This document shows, one piece after another, positions 1 through 9,635 of a stretch of DNA of 64,000 nucleotides. Position 1 is the stretch's first letter; the number at the start of each line of letters is the position of its first letter. Position numbers and translations under genes: made by a program. A model generated the notes under the pieces. That model had not been told where the DNA came from. It saw nothing but the letters and a program-made list of their open reading frames with translations, and made no database searches. The DNA is taken from positions 776,478-840,477 of the forward strand of contig CAWUHX010000157.1 in NCBI GenBank assembly GCA_963922205.1. Direction: 5' to 3'. Origin of the DNA: Romanomermis culicivorax (Eukaryota; Nematoda; Enoplea; Mermithida; Mermithidae).

Positions 1-506
1 AATTATGTCACCCAAAATTAAGATTTTTCATCAATTTCCTCAATTTTTTCTCTTGATGTTTGGAATTTTTTAAACGTCTGCAACCTGAACTTTTGCATTT
101 ATTGAAGATGGAAATTGAAGACATCATTCTAGACTGCGATTTTAGAACTTCTGTTTATGAATATCTGTTGGAGAGATTTATTTTCCAGCGTTTTAGAATA
201 TAAAAACTGAAAAATTTTTCCAGTGCTTCATGCCGAAATCGGAAACAAATTATACTTCATCGGTCGGATTTTAATATATTTCTCAACGTTGTGAATTAGA
301 TGATTCTAATGAGAGCCATAGAAATGTTAATAGCGGATAAATTCCTGAGAACTCTATCGTTATTCGTTAACATGCTTCCCCCGCTCCTGTAGAACACCAA
401 TATATTCTTCATGAGCTCATTTTGGCTAATATAACTAGAATTTTCCCAATTTTTTTCTCATTTTTGCAGGTTTCTGACTCCAAATACAACAAAATGCTTG
501 GGTATG
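1..506. other. AT-rich, no feature seen
   Basis: No exon, terminal repeat or RNA gene was recognised. Confidence 0.5.
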
Positions 507-993
507 CTATTCAAATGCATAAAAAAGCATGAGTAGCCACATTATAAACGTTTTTAAAAATGAGGAAAATTTTTGGAAAAAGAGGAAAAAAATTTTGGGT
601 CCGGTTCTCATGTGGAAAAAATCATCGAGGAAAAAAAATAGTGACAGGAACAAGAGGATGAGAGGGAGCCATAGGAGCAGGAGGAGGAGGAAGGAAGCAT
701 AAAAGAGTGAAGAACAGGAACAGAAGAAATAGGGAGGAGTAGCTGGAAAAGGTGGGAGAGCAGTACCAGAAGAAACAGAAAGATACAGGGAAACGTGTGG
801 AGGAGGAGCAAGAAGTGGTGGAAAAACAATGGGAGCAAGAGGAGTAAGGACTGCAGAACAAAGAAAAGGAGGAGCAAACGGGCGAGGAGGAGGAGCCATA
901 GGAGTGGAAGGAATGGTTGATGAGCAGCCAGATAAGGAGGGGTAGAGGCACAATCAAGAAGAGAAGGAGCAGTATGGTTACTTTAAGATTCAA
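507..993. repeat. Purine-rich low-complexity tract (GGAGGA/GAACAG)
   Basis: A strand-asymmetric GGA/AGA run gives three overlapping Leu/Phe/Ser/Pro-rich open frames on the opposite strand. Composition rather than coding explains them. Confidence 0.75.
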
Positions 994-1589
994 GCTAGTT
1001 AGATTTTACAGTTTTCCAATAATGATTCAATATGGCAAAAAACAGAAACACTTCACCAAAATATGAAAGCATAAAATCGTTAAATAAATCGTATAAGATG
1101 ACAAAAAAAGCTACAACTACAAAAAAAAGCTAGAACAAATGCTAGGAGCGCCAAATGCTGCATGAACCAATTGAAGAATAGTCAAAAAACAATAATCCCT
1201 TCACCGAAAGGTTGCTGTATGTATACGAAAAGTTCAAAGGAAAAATGACTGTACATTTGCTGAACAATTTAAAATTTGCATTTCCCGTTTGGGTGACTTT
1301 AGGCCATTCTTTTTCTATTATAGACCAATATTTTTCTGTTATATTACCTTCATGCTTGACTTGTTTTAGGCCATTGTTTGCAACTTTTCGACCAAGTAAT
1401 GAGGCAGTGAAATTGAAATTTCGCAGAAATACTGTAGCTTCTTTCTATCATTCTACCATTAGATGACCACTAAGAAGGAGAAAATAAGAATGAGCCAGGA
1501 AAAGGAAATGAAAAAATCACTATATATACTGACTCACTAAACAATCACAGGGCACAAGTGCATGGAGAATATCGTTGCAGTCTGGCCAT
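994..1589. other. AT-rich, no feature seen
   Basis: No supported gene; the 84-codon open frame at 1212-1466 has no recognisable domain and no partner exons. Confidence 0.45.
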
Positions 1590-2045
1590 TGTCACATGTC
1601 GCACAACCGTACATCACCCCTTCGTAACAATCCCAATACTGGCTGGCTCGGTAGTTCAATCGGAAGAATGCTGCACTATAGTCACAGAGACCCGGGTTCA
1701 AATCCTGGTCGAGCATTATTTTTCGAGCAGTGTTTGGCCATGGTTACGATGGCAACGCGTTTACCCATTACGTGACATGGCGAGGCTTGAATGGTCCCAC
1801 ATTGGTGGGCCGCAGGAACGTGCATCTTCAATGGACGAGGTCGTCCTTCTTTCAAGGGGGGGAATGTCACGTGTTGCACAACCCTACATCACCCCTTCGT
1901 AACAATCCCAACACTGGCTCGGTAGTTCAATCGGAAGAACGCTGCACTATAGTCACAGAGACCTGGGTTTGAATCCCAGTTGAGCATTATTTTTCGAACA
2001 GTGTTTGGCGATGGTTATGATGGCAACGTGTTTACCCATTACGTG
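1590..2045 (+). repeat. tRNA-like repeat block (family 3), about 270-bp units
   Basis: Nearly two units repeat the text CATCACCCCTTCGTAACAAT, then a tRNA-like segment, then GCATTATTTTTCGA and GTTTACCCATTACGTGACAT. The tRNA-like segments at 1646-1715 and 1917-1986 have pairing acceptor (GCTCGGT/GTCGAGC) and T arms. The D arm pairs fully only in the 1917 copy, and the anticodon arm is broken. The same block occurs at 34875-35335. Confidence 0.85.
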
Positions 2046-2097
2046 ACACCATCCTGGTCTAATGGTTTTGACCTCTGACTTCTAGTCTTAACAACCA
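2046..2097 (+). mobile_element. SINE family 1, 5' tRNA-like part (split by Harbinger)
   Basis: It contains CCTGGTCTAATGG (box A-like) and ends just before the B box. The B box and body continue at 7800, on the other side of the Harbinger element. Confidence 0.7.
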
Positions 2098-2511
2098 GGG
2101 TCATAAAAGTTCAATAGTCATCAATAGTATTGAATTCAATAGTTCAATGAGACAAACCTGTTGCATAAAATAAATACTATTCGCTATTTAATTTGATAGC
2201 TGTCAATAGTTAATTTTTGACCTGATTTTTAGCAAGTGTTGCATAGAACATTCTATTTTAATAATCAGCAGCATTTGTGAGGTCTATTGCTATTGAAAAA
2301 TTGTCTTTTTTCAAGGTCCTTTTGACACTCATTCAAAACTTTTTAAATAAACTATTTGAGGACTTAGTTATTTTTGTTAAGCATCTATTTGTCTACATGT
2401 CCATATTTTTCTTAATTAGATGTAGAGAATTGACTCTTTTGGAGCTCTTTTTCAGAAGGGTACTTTTTTTCAGACATTTTACTATTGAATGAAACCTTAT
2501 TTTCATTTTAG

Positions 2512-4483
2512 ATGTTTCACAGTTCATCATCCGATAGTGAAAATGAGACTTTTCATTTTGCTAAAAAGAGAAGATGAAGGACTTTCCAGCCTCAAATTGA
2601 CTTTAATTTATTGCCTTTTGATAATTTATCCAGATTTCGACTCAGTGATGAACACATCAATTTGTTAATCGATGAATTACAGCCATTTATTGAGCATCCA
2701 ACAAAACAAAATGTTGCTCATACTGTGGAACAACAAATTCGACTTTCTTTACAATATTTGGCTACAAATGGGGACTTTAAATTAATTGGTGATGCTCATG
2801 GGGTTCACAAGTCAACTGTATCATGAACATTGAAGAGATTTGTGGATGCTGTTAATGATAGAATTTTGGCAAATGTTGTTAAATGGCCAGAAAATTTGCA
2901 TATTACTACGAATAAATTTTATAAATTTGGAAAGTTACCCTGTGTTATTGGATGTGTAGATGGAACTCATTGCGATATTATAAGGCCATTAGAAAATGAA
3001 GTACAGTATGTCAATAGGCACAGAAATAATTCAATTAATGTGATGTTAGCATGTGGACCAGACTTGAAATTCTATTTTGTTTCAGCTAAATGGCCGGGTT
3101 CAGTAAATGATGCTCGAGTTTTCTGCAACAGCAATTTGTCCCAAAAACTTGGAATTGACTGGAAACCTTATCATGGATGCTATTTGTTAGCTGATTCTGG
3201 TTACACCAATTGGAACTATGTACGTTTAGACTTGTATTGGATGGGGCAATGTGGTGAGTGGCCGACCGTAGAGGAAGCACACCTACAGTAACTCAACCCC
3301 CACACTAGAAAAACTAGTACACAGGAGAAGAGGAATGGTGGCACCCCGGATCTAGGCAGAGATCAATTTGGAAGTCCAGGCCAAACTACATTCGTGATCG
3401 TACCAGTAGCCTGAAAAGGAGTGCCCTGCCGAATGGATTGTTCAAAGTCGCCGTCACCTGAAGAACCTGGTAGGGGCAGGATCACATCTTGGAGGGGGTA
3501 GCCCCAAAAATTTGTTTTCCGAGGGGAAAACTGTTATGCAGTCAGGGCCTCAGTATGAGGCTCAGGCTGCAGAGAAGTTTTCACCTCCCATCGATCGGTT
3601 TTGAGGGCCGAGGAATGTCGGGATTGCCGTGGGTGCACGTGTTCAGCTTCCGGCGTCGGTGTGCAGGTGGTAGGATGCGGCGAAAAGTGGCGGAAAGAGA
3701 AAAAGAAAATTTACATAGATGTATGCAGCCACTGTTTCGCGTGTTTATTTATATTTTTTATTATTATTGGAAATTGACTATGGGTGCATCGCCGCCATTT
3801 GCTTTATACTATATTTTGATTTTATTGTATTGGTGTCACCCTTTGTTTTCCCAATACAAGCTGCAACGGTAACTTGTACTGTTTTGTGAGCCTAGTGGAG
3901 GATTTTATAAGGTTAGGATTGGAGACTTGGGTAGGAGCTCCTGAGGTATGTGCCAGGGTGTTCTGCCTGAGGTTTGGTGAAGTACTGGAGTGTATCTGGT
4001 GAAAAGTGTGAAAGAGTTTTAGTTTATTGTATTTTGTTAGCCTGTGGTCAGGACTGTTGCAACTTCCTTTTGTATAGACCCAAAGGTCAGTTACATCATC
4101 TTGACCCCGCAGCAGCCTAACATGATTCTGGTTACACCAATAGGAACTATGTTTCAATGCCAGTACTTAATTGTACAACTGATCAAGAAGAACACTTTGA
4201 TAGAGCCCATAAAACAGTTGGACGACTAATTGAATGAGCAATTGGAGTTCTTAAGCAGAGATTCCGTTGTTTATTGCAGCAAATGCATTTAGATCCAATA
4301 TCAGCTTGCAAGGTAATATTATGCTGCCTTGCCTTGCATAATATGCTAATTACAGACGAAGACTTTTCAGATGCTCTGGATTTTTTACCAAATGAAGGAG
4401 GTGCTAATTTGCAAGCTGAAAATGAAACTAATTTACATGAACCTGGATCTGTTCGAAGACGTCAAATTGTGGCATTGTTCTGA
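2512..4483 (+). pseudogene. PIF/Harbinger DDE transposase (HARBI1 type), broken
   Basis: The frame runs from ATG 2512 through a helix-turn-helix-like N-terminus (LSDEHINLLIDELQPF, LIGDAHGVHKSTVS) to the DDE nuclease: CVDGTHCD carries the first Asp, LADSGYTN the second, and the RLIE block the third acidic residue, followed by LHNMLI. It ends near 4483. The copy is inactive. TGA stops lie at 2575, 2824 and 4235, and a 903-bp insertion (3221-4123), flanked by a 28-bp duplication, splits it after the second Asp. At least the second and third TGA sit where the family has arginine. Such transposases need a second, Myb-like protein, whose remnant lies at 6488-7560 in the opposite orientation, the usual Harbinger arrangement. 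Confidence 0.9.
3221..4123. mobile_element. 903-bp unclassified insertion in the transposase, 28-bp duplication
   Basis: The transposase sequence at 3193-3220 is repeated at 4124-4151 with one mismatch, and the coding frame resumes after the second copy. The inserted DNA is more GC rich than its host in its first 450 bases and AT rich later. It has no inverted ends, no poly-A tail and no recognisable protein. A duplication this long suggests target-primed insertion of a retroelement or copied RNA. Confidence 0.75.
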
Positions 4484-6073
4484 TACATGTATTTAATGGT
4501 TTTATAAAAAACCAAAGGTGTATGACTATGGTTCTTTCATTGCAATACACATTTTGAATATCGATTCAGAAACCACAAAAGATACATGTGAATCAGTAAA
4601 AGAATAAAACACTCGAAAAAGTATATTTGAAATTTGACAGATAATTATAGAAATTGGTAAGTAGTATCTTCCGAAGTCTTCAATGGCCAATAATCCAAAT
4701 TGCTCTGTTGCTGTGAATCTGTAAAAAAGTAGTTTTCTTAAAATAAAACTTCTACGTTTTTCTTATGACTGAGCAACAAGCCGATCCAGAAACTAAGAGG
4801 GGGTGGACAACGGGAATAAGTGTCATTACAATTTATCCAGCACATTGCGCCAGAAATTTTTTTTGCATTTTTCACCTTTTTAGACTCTAAATTCACGAAT
4901 TTGGCATACTTTGTAATGTACAAAGAAGTGTTCTTTGCTCCAGTACAAAGATGCACCTGTGACATCAACTGTACTGAAAATGACGTCAGATACTGTAAGA
5001 GAAAGTGGGATGGGGTTTCCCAAAGTCAATTTCTTCTTTCCAATTGAAAACTATAGTATTTATTTGATGATTTACAATAAATGTTACCTGATAAAGGAAA
5101 AGGCTTGGGCGATGACTGGATACGCGATGGGAAACGAAAATTGGAAAATGATGAACGATGAATTTGGACAAAAATGGGCAATAGGACGGCTGCCGAAATT
5201 ACGGTAAAACTATGGTAAACATTCTGAATGTTGTTGCAGAATGGTTGCTCTACACTGCTCTGCGAAAAGTATTGACTGATTTTCAGCAGGTTATAAACAG
5301 CTGAACTGATGAACAAGTACTGCACAACTGAAAGACTGAGCCGAGCTGAGCTGAGAACCGAGAGAGGACTGACCGACCTCCTTTAACAAATTCTGATTGA
5401 GTCGGACAACTGAGACTCCGCCTTTTAGGCTGATCCTGATTGGCAATTTTTCTGTGCTCACTGTTTGACCCTCCTACCTGCATGGTTCACTCGGATGCAG
5501 CTACTGTTCATGAGTACCACACACTTTGTGTGTTCTGTAATGCACAGTGGTTTTTTTATGTACTTTCCAGACTACCATTGTCTTCCGTTTTTCTGTTCCG
5601 GGTCTGGCTACAGTCGGACCATAACCAACGTGCGTCTTTTGTTTTTATATTTTTATGTTGAATTTTTTGGATGATCAGCGCCTGTCCTGTCCCATTAGAG
5701 TCTCACAGAAACAAATTATGCATACACAAAAAACGGAAAATAAGTACTTACAGAAATATTGAAAACAATGAGGGCACTGTACATAATTATTCAACAGCTC
5801 AGACAGAATTAATGATGTGTTTGTCTGGAAAAAAACAAACTGTCTGAAGTTGAAGTACCTACAAAAATGTATGCAAATTCACATGGAAAAATACCTACAG
5901 TAATCTACGGTGCAAAGTTTACTAACATATACAAACTTATCATTTTTCGACTCCTGGTCACACACCATATTTTTTTTGTACTTTCCGAATCTTTGCACTG
6001 TGCAAAAAACAGTGTTCAGGAAAGTCTTTCTACTTAAGTTCCATAAAAAAATATTTTCAATGTGTTAGTTTTT

Positions 6074-6130
6074 TTACTTCTGCACTCATTTCTGTGCTTT
6101 ACTTCCACACAGAAATGAGTGCAGAAGTAA
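6074..6130. repeat. Perfect 23-bp hairpin, 11-nt loop
   Basis: The arms at 6074-6096 and 6108-6130 are exact reverse complements beginning TTACTTCTGCACTCATTTCT. It lies in the noncoding interior of the Harbinger element. Confidence 0.85.
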
Positions 6131-6487
6131 CAAATTGTAACAAAATCAAAAAAATAACTGTTAATACTGAGAAGGAAATTTATAATTGGACAAATATTGT
6201 TATTTAGCTTCAATTTATGACTGAAACAAGCCTGAAAACTCGGATATATAGGTATTTTTATTTCTTTCTTTTTCTCCATTTAGCTCACACTTTCAAAAAA
6301 AATCTTGGCCCAATGGGGGAGGGCGTCCACCCTCCCCCACCTCCCCCTTAAATCCGCCAGAGAGTAAAACGAACACTTATGCAACTAAAAATTAAACATG
6401 AGCCTTACATTGGAAATCTGTTGTATTCGCTGCTGGGATAGAAAATCTTGATAGTGGTCGTGATTGAGCATCTTCATCAACTTCTTC

Positions 6488-7560
6488 TCATTGCAATTTG
6501 CGAATTCCAAGCTCTAATTTTATATTTTGTAAAGGGATATTTTCACACCTTAATGCAGTCTCATCAATTTTGATTTCCAATTTTCGGCATTTCAAGTTGT
6601 TGTATTTTTGTTCCAATGTTGAACCACAATCCACCGGTTGATGTAAACGCCTCTTATTAATTTTTTGATCAGTTTTTCGAGTAAAACTGGCAACCGGCAT
6701 ATCTGATGATGACGAATGTTCCATAACAGTAGAAATTGGTCGTAGTCCTGCTTCAGACACATTAAGGCCTTCAACTGCTGGTGATTCGGAGCCAATAATA
6801 TTGAGAACTTTCAAATCAATTTTGGAATATTTCACATCAGCACTACCTGCTGCTCAGGTTTTTTGTTTTGCATCTCTTTTTCTCATAGCATAATTTTTAA
6901 AATTCGGCTAAATAGAATCTCGAATGTGGCTCCAAGGCTTATCAGTTGCAACAGGATAAAATCCATAAAAAATTTTCTTGCCGGTACACCTACCCATTTT
7001 CCTTTAGCCAGAAAGGCAAGCTTTACAGGACTATACCACCATACAAGTGCCCACCTTGTATGAGAGGCGCTCTTCGGGTGCTTTTTACTGCCTAGTGGAG
7101 GCCACATTCCACAGGCTGGCATCTCCCTGACAAGCAGGACTTGATCGGCTACCTACCTCATAATGGAATAGGCCCACCTCCTCTTTCGCCACACTATCGC
7201 CAACATGCTAACTGGGCTGAGTGGACCCCAGCAAGCAGCATTCCAAGCTCGCCTGCACAATTTATCTACCCCGAGAGGATGAAAGGCTGTGTCTGCCTAG
7301 GCCAGCTACCAGAAATTCAATTTCAGGTTACACCCGGAATCGAACCTGGTTCTTGAGACTAGCAGTCAGAGGCAATAACCACTAGACTAAGACGGCTCAA
7401 TCCATAAATTTGTGCGCAATCATCAATAGTGCTTTTCCAAGCTGTTATCTTATCTTCTTTGGTCAAAGTATCAGAAAATGATCCGAATAAAATAATTTTT
7501 TTGGAATAAATCAAGTCCAGAAAAATTAAACGTTGATTTTCATTCCTTTTCTTAAAAAGT
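6488..7560 (-). pseudogene. Harbinger Myb/SANT-like DNA-binding protein, broken by a SINE
   Basis: The minus-strand reading contains RLIFLDLIYSKKIILFGSFS followed by KEDKITAWKSTIDDCAQIYG, typical of the N-terminal trihelix/Myb-like domain of Harbinger accessory proteins. It continues beyond the SINE at 6968-7398 with TDKPWSHIRD, an in-frame TAG, NFKNYAMRKRDAKQKT, an in-frame TGA, and a polar tail to 6488. Removing the SINE and one copy of its 10-bp duplication restores one frame across the site. Together with the transposase at 2512-4483 it marks a once autonomous element. Confidence 0.75.
6968..7398 (-). mobile_element. tRNA-derived SINE (family 1), full copy
   Basis: Read on the minus strand it starts with a tRNA-like head: box A-like CTAGTGGTTATTG, then box B-like GGTTCGATTCC. 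A body of about 340 bp shared with copies at 7800-8186 and 29287-29560 follows. The 10-bp target duplication AATCCATAAA lies at both ends. It interrupts the Harbinger Myb-like gene. Confidence 0.85.
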
Positions 7561-7799
7561 TAGACTGATTAGCAGTGAAATTAATTAATTGGCATCAAAC
7601 ACAGCTATCGAAAAGACAAAAGCACCTCAATTCAAAACAAGAACAAAGAACAGGAAAAATGACTGGTTTGAGGAGAGTACAATTGAAAAAGTCCTATTGA
7701 ATTCAACAGTCTTCAATAGTTTTTTATGCAGCAGAATTTCAATACACTATTGGGGGCTATTGAATTCAATAGACTATTCACTTTTATGCAACAGGGCCC

Positions 7800-8186
7800 A
7801 CGTTCGATTCCAATTTTATCCTGACATTGAATTTCTGGTAGGTGCCCCAGGGAGATGCAGCCTTTTATCCTTTTGCAGTAGATAGATTGTGAGGGCGAGC
7901 TTGGAAAGCTGTTTGCTTGGGTCTACTTCACTCAATTAGAATCTTGATGATGGTGCAGTGAATGAGGAAACAGTCTTATTGCATTATGAGGTAGGTAGCC
8001 AAACAAGTCCTGCTTGTCAAGCAGACACCAAGTAGTGGAACGTGGCCCAGACTAGGTGGTAAAAAAGCACCTAAAGAGCACCTTGGTGGGCACTTATATG
8101 ACCATATAGTCCTGCAAAGCCTGATTTTCCTGCTATAGAAAAAATGGGTAAGCATAGTCACGAAAATCAAAAAATATCATTGCAGG
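7800..8186 (+). mobile_element. SINE family 1, body (second part of the split copy)
   Basis: It begins with GTTCGATTCC (box B) and TTGAATTTCTGGTAGGTGCC, and parallels the full copy at 6968-7398 to near its end. Its 3' side abuts the hAT element at 8187, whose 8-bp duplication overlaps the SINE end. Confidence 0.75.
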
Positions 8187-9136
8187 CAGGCCGGTAACTA
8201 AGGAGAATAGGGGGAATTCCCCCCTGAAATGAAATCTGAAAAAATTTTTAGCATTTCTGATCAAGCGCATGTATGTGAACAAGTGACTACTCTTGGCACG
8301 TGTGAATTTTTTTTCTATTCCTTTATTGAATCATAAAAATGAAGGGTTAAAGGTACAAATATTATATTTTATAACGAAATTTGCATGTCTAACAGTGTAA
8401 TGCATTTGTTGAATATTGATTGAGTTTCATTTCGCTGTTTCCTACATAATATTACACTTTTTCTTGCTGTACGTATTTTATAATTTACGTTGGATGTATA
8501 GTAGGTGTTGAAGTTTATGAAAATGTTCGGAATTGTTTCAACTTTTGAATCTAATACAATATGAAGCATATCACTAACTATTTTACATCTTCAAATTTAA
8601 ATGACAAACGTCAATGTGTAGCATCAAATTCAGCTTCTTCACGTGAATCTAGTGCTGCGAATGATTCTCAAAAACCTTCAGAATCAACAGGTTAGTTAGA
8701 ATAAAATTGTATCATCGTTCTAATGAGTTAAAATTTATTTAAATATTAATCCAGTTGTAACACTAGTGTCAACTACCGCTTCTACAGAATCGTCGACGCC
8801 AGCAGACCTTTCAGTAGCATCATCAGCAGGTTAGTTCGATTCAAACAATAAATTTCGATGCACAATGAATTATAATATAAATTGTGATCTTGAGTTTTCT
8901 CAATTATGTATTTTAAATATAGTGTTTTAAGAAATTTTTCGAGCACTAACAGTGCTAAAAATTGATTTCTTCTGGGGCTTCGCCCCAGACCCCACCAGGG
9001 GGCGCTTAAGTGCGCCACCCTGGACCCCTCGGCCCACTGGTCGGTCGCTGTGTGACCTCCATTCGCCGAGTTTTGAGTAAGCCAGAACATTTTGGTGATT
9101 CCCCCCCCCTGAAAAAAATTCCTAGTTATGGGCCTG
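8187..9136 (+). mobile_element. hAT element with 8-bp duplication and N-terminal transposase exons
   Basis: The ends read inward CAGGCCGGTAACTAAGGA (left) and CAGGCCCATAACTAGGAA (right). A perfect 8-bp duplication, ATTGCAGG, flanks it at 8179-8186 and 9137-9144. CAGG termini and 8-bp duplications are typical of hAT elements. At 950 bp it is internally deleted. Near its right end is a GC-rich stretch at 8975-9060 with a TGGGGCTTCGCCCCA hairpin. Confidence 0.85.
8561..8829 (+). pseudogene. hAT transposase N-terminal exons (8561-8690 and 8755-8829)
   Basis: ATG 8561 opens MKHITNYFTSSNLNDKRQCV and a Ser-rich stretch. The exon ends CAACAG before gttagt. A second exon after attaatccag (8755-8829) joins in phase and ends GCAG before another gttagt. 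A basic MK.I..YF opening followed by a Ser-rich linker is common in hAT/ZMYM-like transposases. The rest of the protein is absent, so this is a relic. Confidence 0.5.
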
Positions 9137-9318
9137 ATTGCAGGTTACATTTTAGAATGTGGAAGAGTATGAGCAATGATCAAAAAGCAAAGTAACTAAC
9201 TTTTAACTACATTTGACATGTGGTGGGTGGGTAAAATCGTAGTTCATCACTTCTTTTGCACATATAATTTTTTAATCTTTTGATTAAGCATACAATTACA
9301 AAATTGATTAAATGCCGT

Positions 9319-9635
9319 TCAGAGAACAACTGCTATAGCTCCAGGTATTGCTGCAGAACTGCCCAATCTATGCCTGACTGCCGGTTGTTGTGCCGAAAAC
9401 CAAAATTTTTGTCTCGATCGTGCTGCACTGGGCAAATCATGCATAGTTTTCCAACGTGGTATAGAAAATGTGGCATTAAGGCCACTGGCACTGGCCACAT
9501 TGGCTGTTAGGTTACGCATTCGGCAATAGCACAATAATTTCCGTAGTTGATCACCTGGTTTTTCCGCTTTAGAAGCTGGGTATTTGTTTGTGGCGATATA
9601 AAGCAAAATTTCGAAGAATCCTTCGAATGAGATCA
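9319..9635 (-). CDS. TTLL11: TTLL last exon F (C-terminal helical segment)
   Basis: The exon follows the acceptor tttctgtattttag and is open to TGA at 9321-9319, about 104 residues. It begins ISFEGFFEILLYIATNKYP and continues GDQLRKLLCYCRMRNL, resembling the C-terminal helices of TTLL11, and ends in a nonconserved tail. It needs a phase-1 partner, which exon E does not provide, so a further exon must lie between them. Confidence 0.6.

Larger units (their letters stand above)
2098..7799. mobile_element. PIF/Harbinger DNA transposon, nested in a SINE
   Basis: Terminal inverted repeats share CATAAAAG, then a diverged GAATAG/CAATAG stretch and TATTGAATTCAATAG; the right end reads inward GGGCCCTGTTGCATAAAAG, and the left end has lost part of it. 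The element sits inside a SINE whose box A side lies at 2046-2097 and whose box B side resumes at 7800. Exact borders and the target duplication (possibly CCA) are uncertain by a few bases. Apart from the two broken genes, the interior (4484-6487) is noncoding and AT rich and contains a 23-bp perfect hairpin at 6074-6130. Confidence 0.8.

Noticed and set aside
507-993. Leu/Ser/Pro-rich open frames on the minus strand
   Set aside because: Produced by a purine-rich tract; no start context, domain or splice partner.
1646-1986. tRNA genes at 1646-1715 and 1917-1986 (and 34929-34998, 35199-35268)
   Set aside because: Acceptor and T arms pair, but the anticodon stem does not, and the segments sit in 270-bp repeats; they are tRNA-derived repeats.
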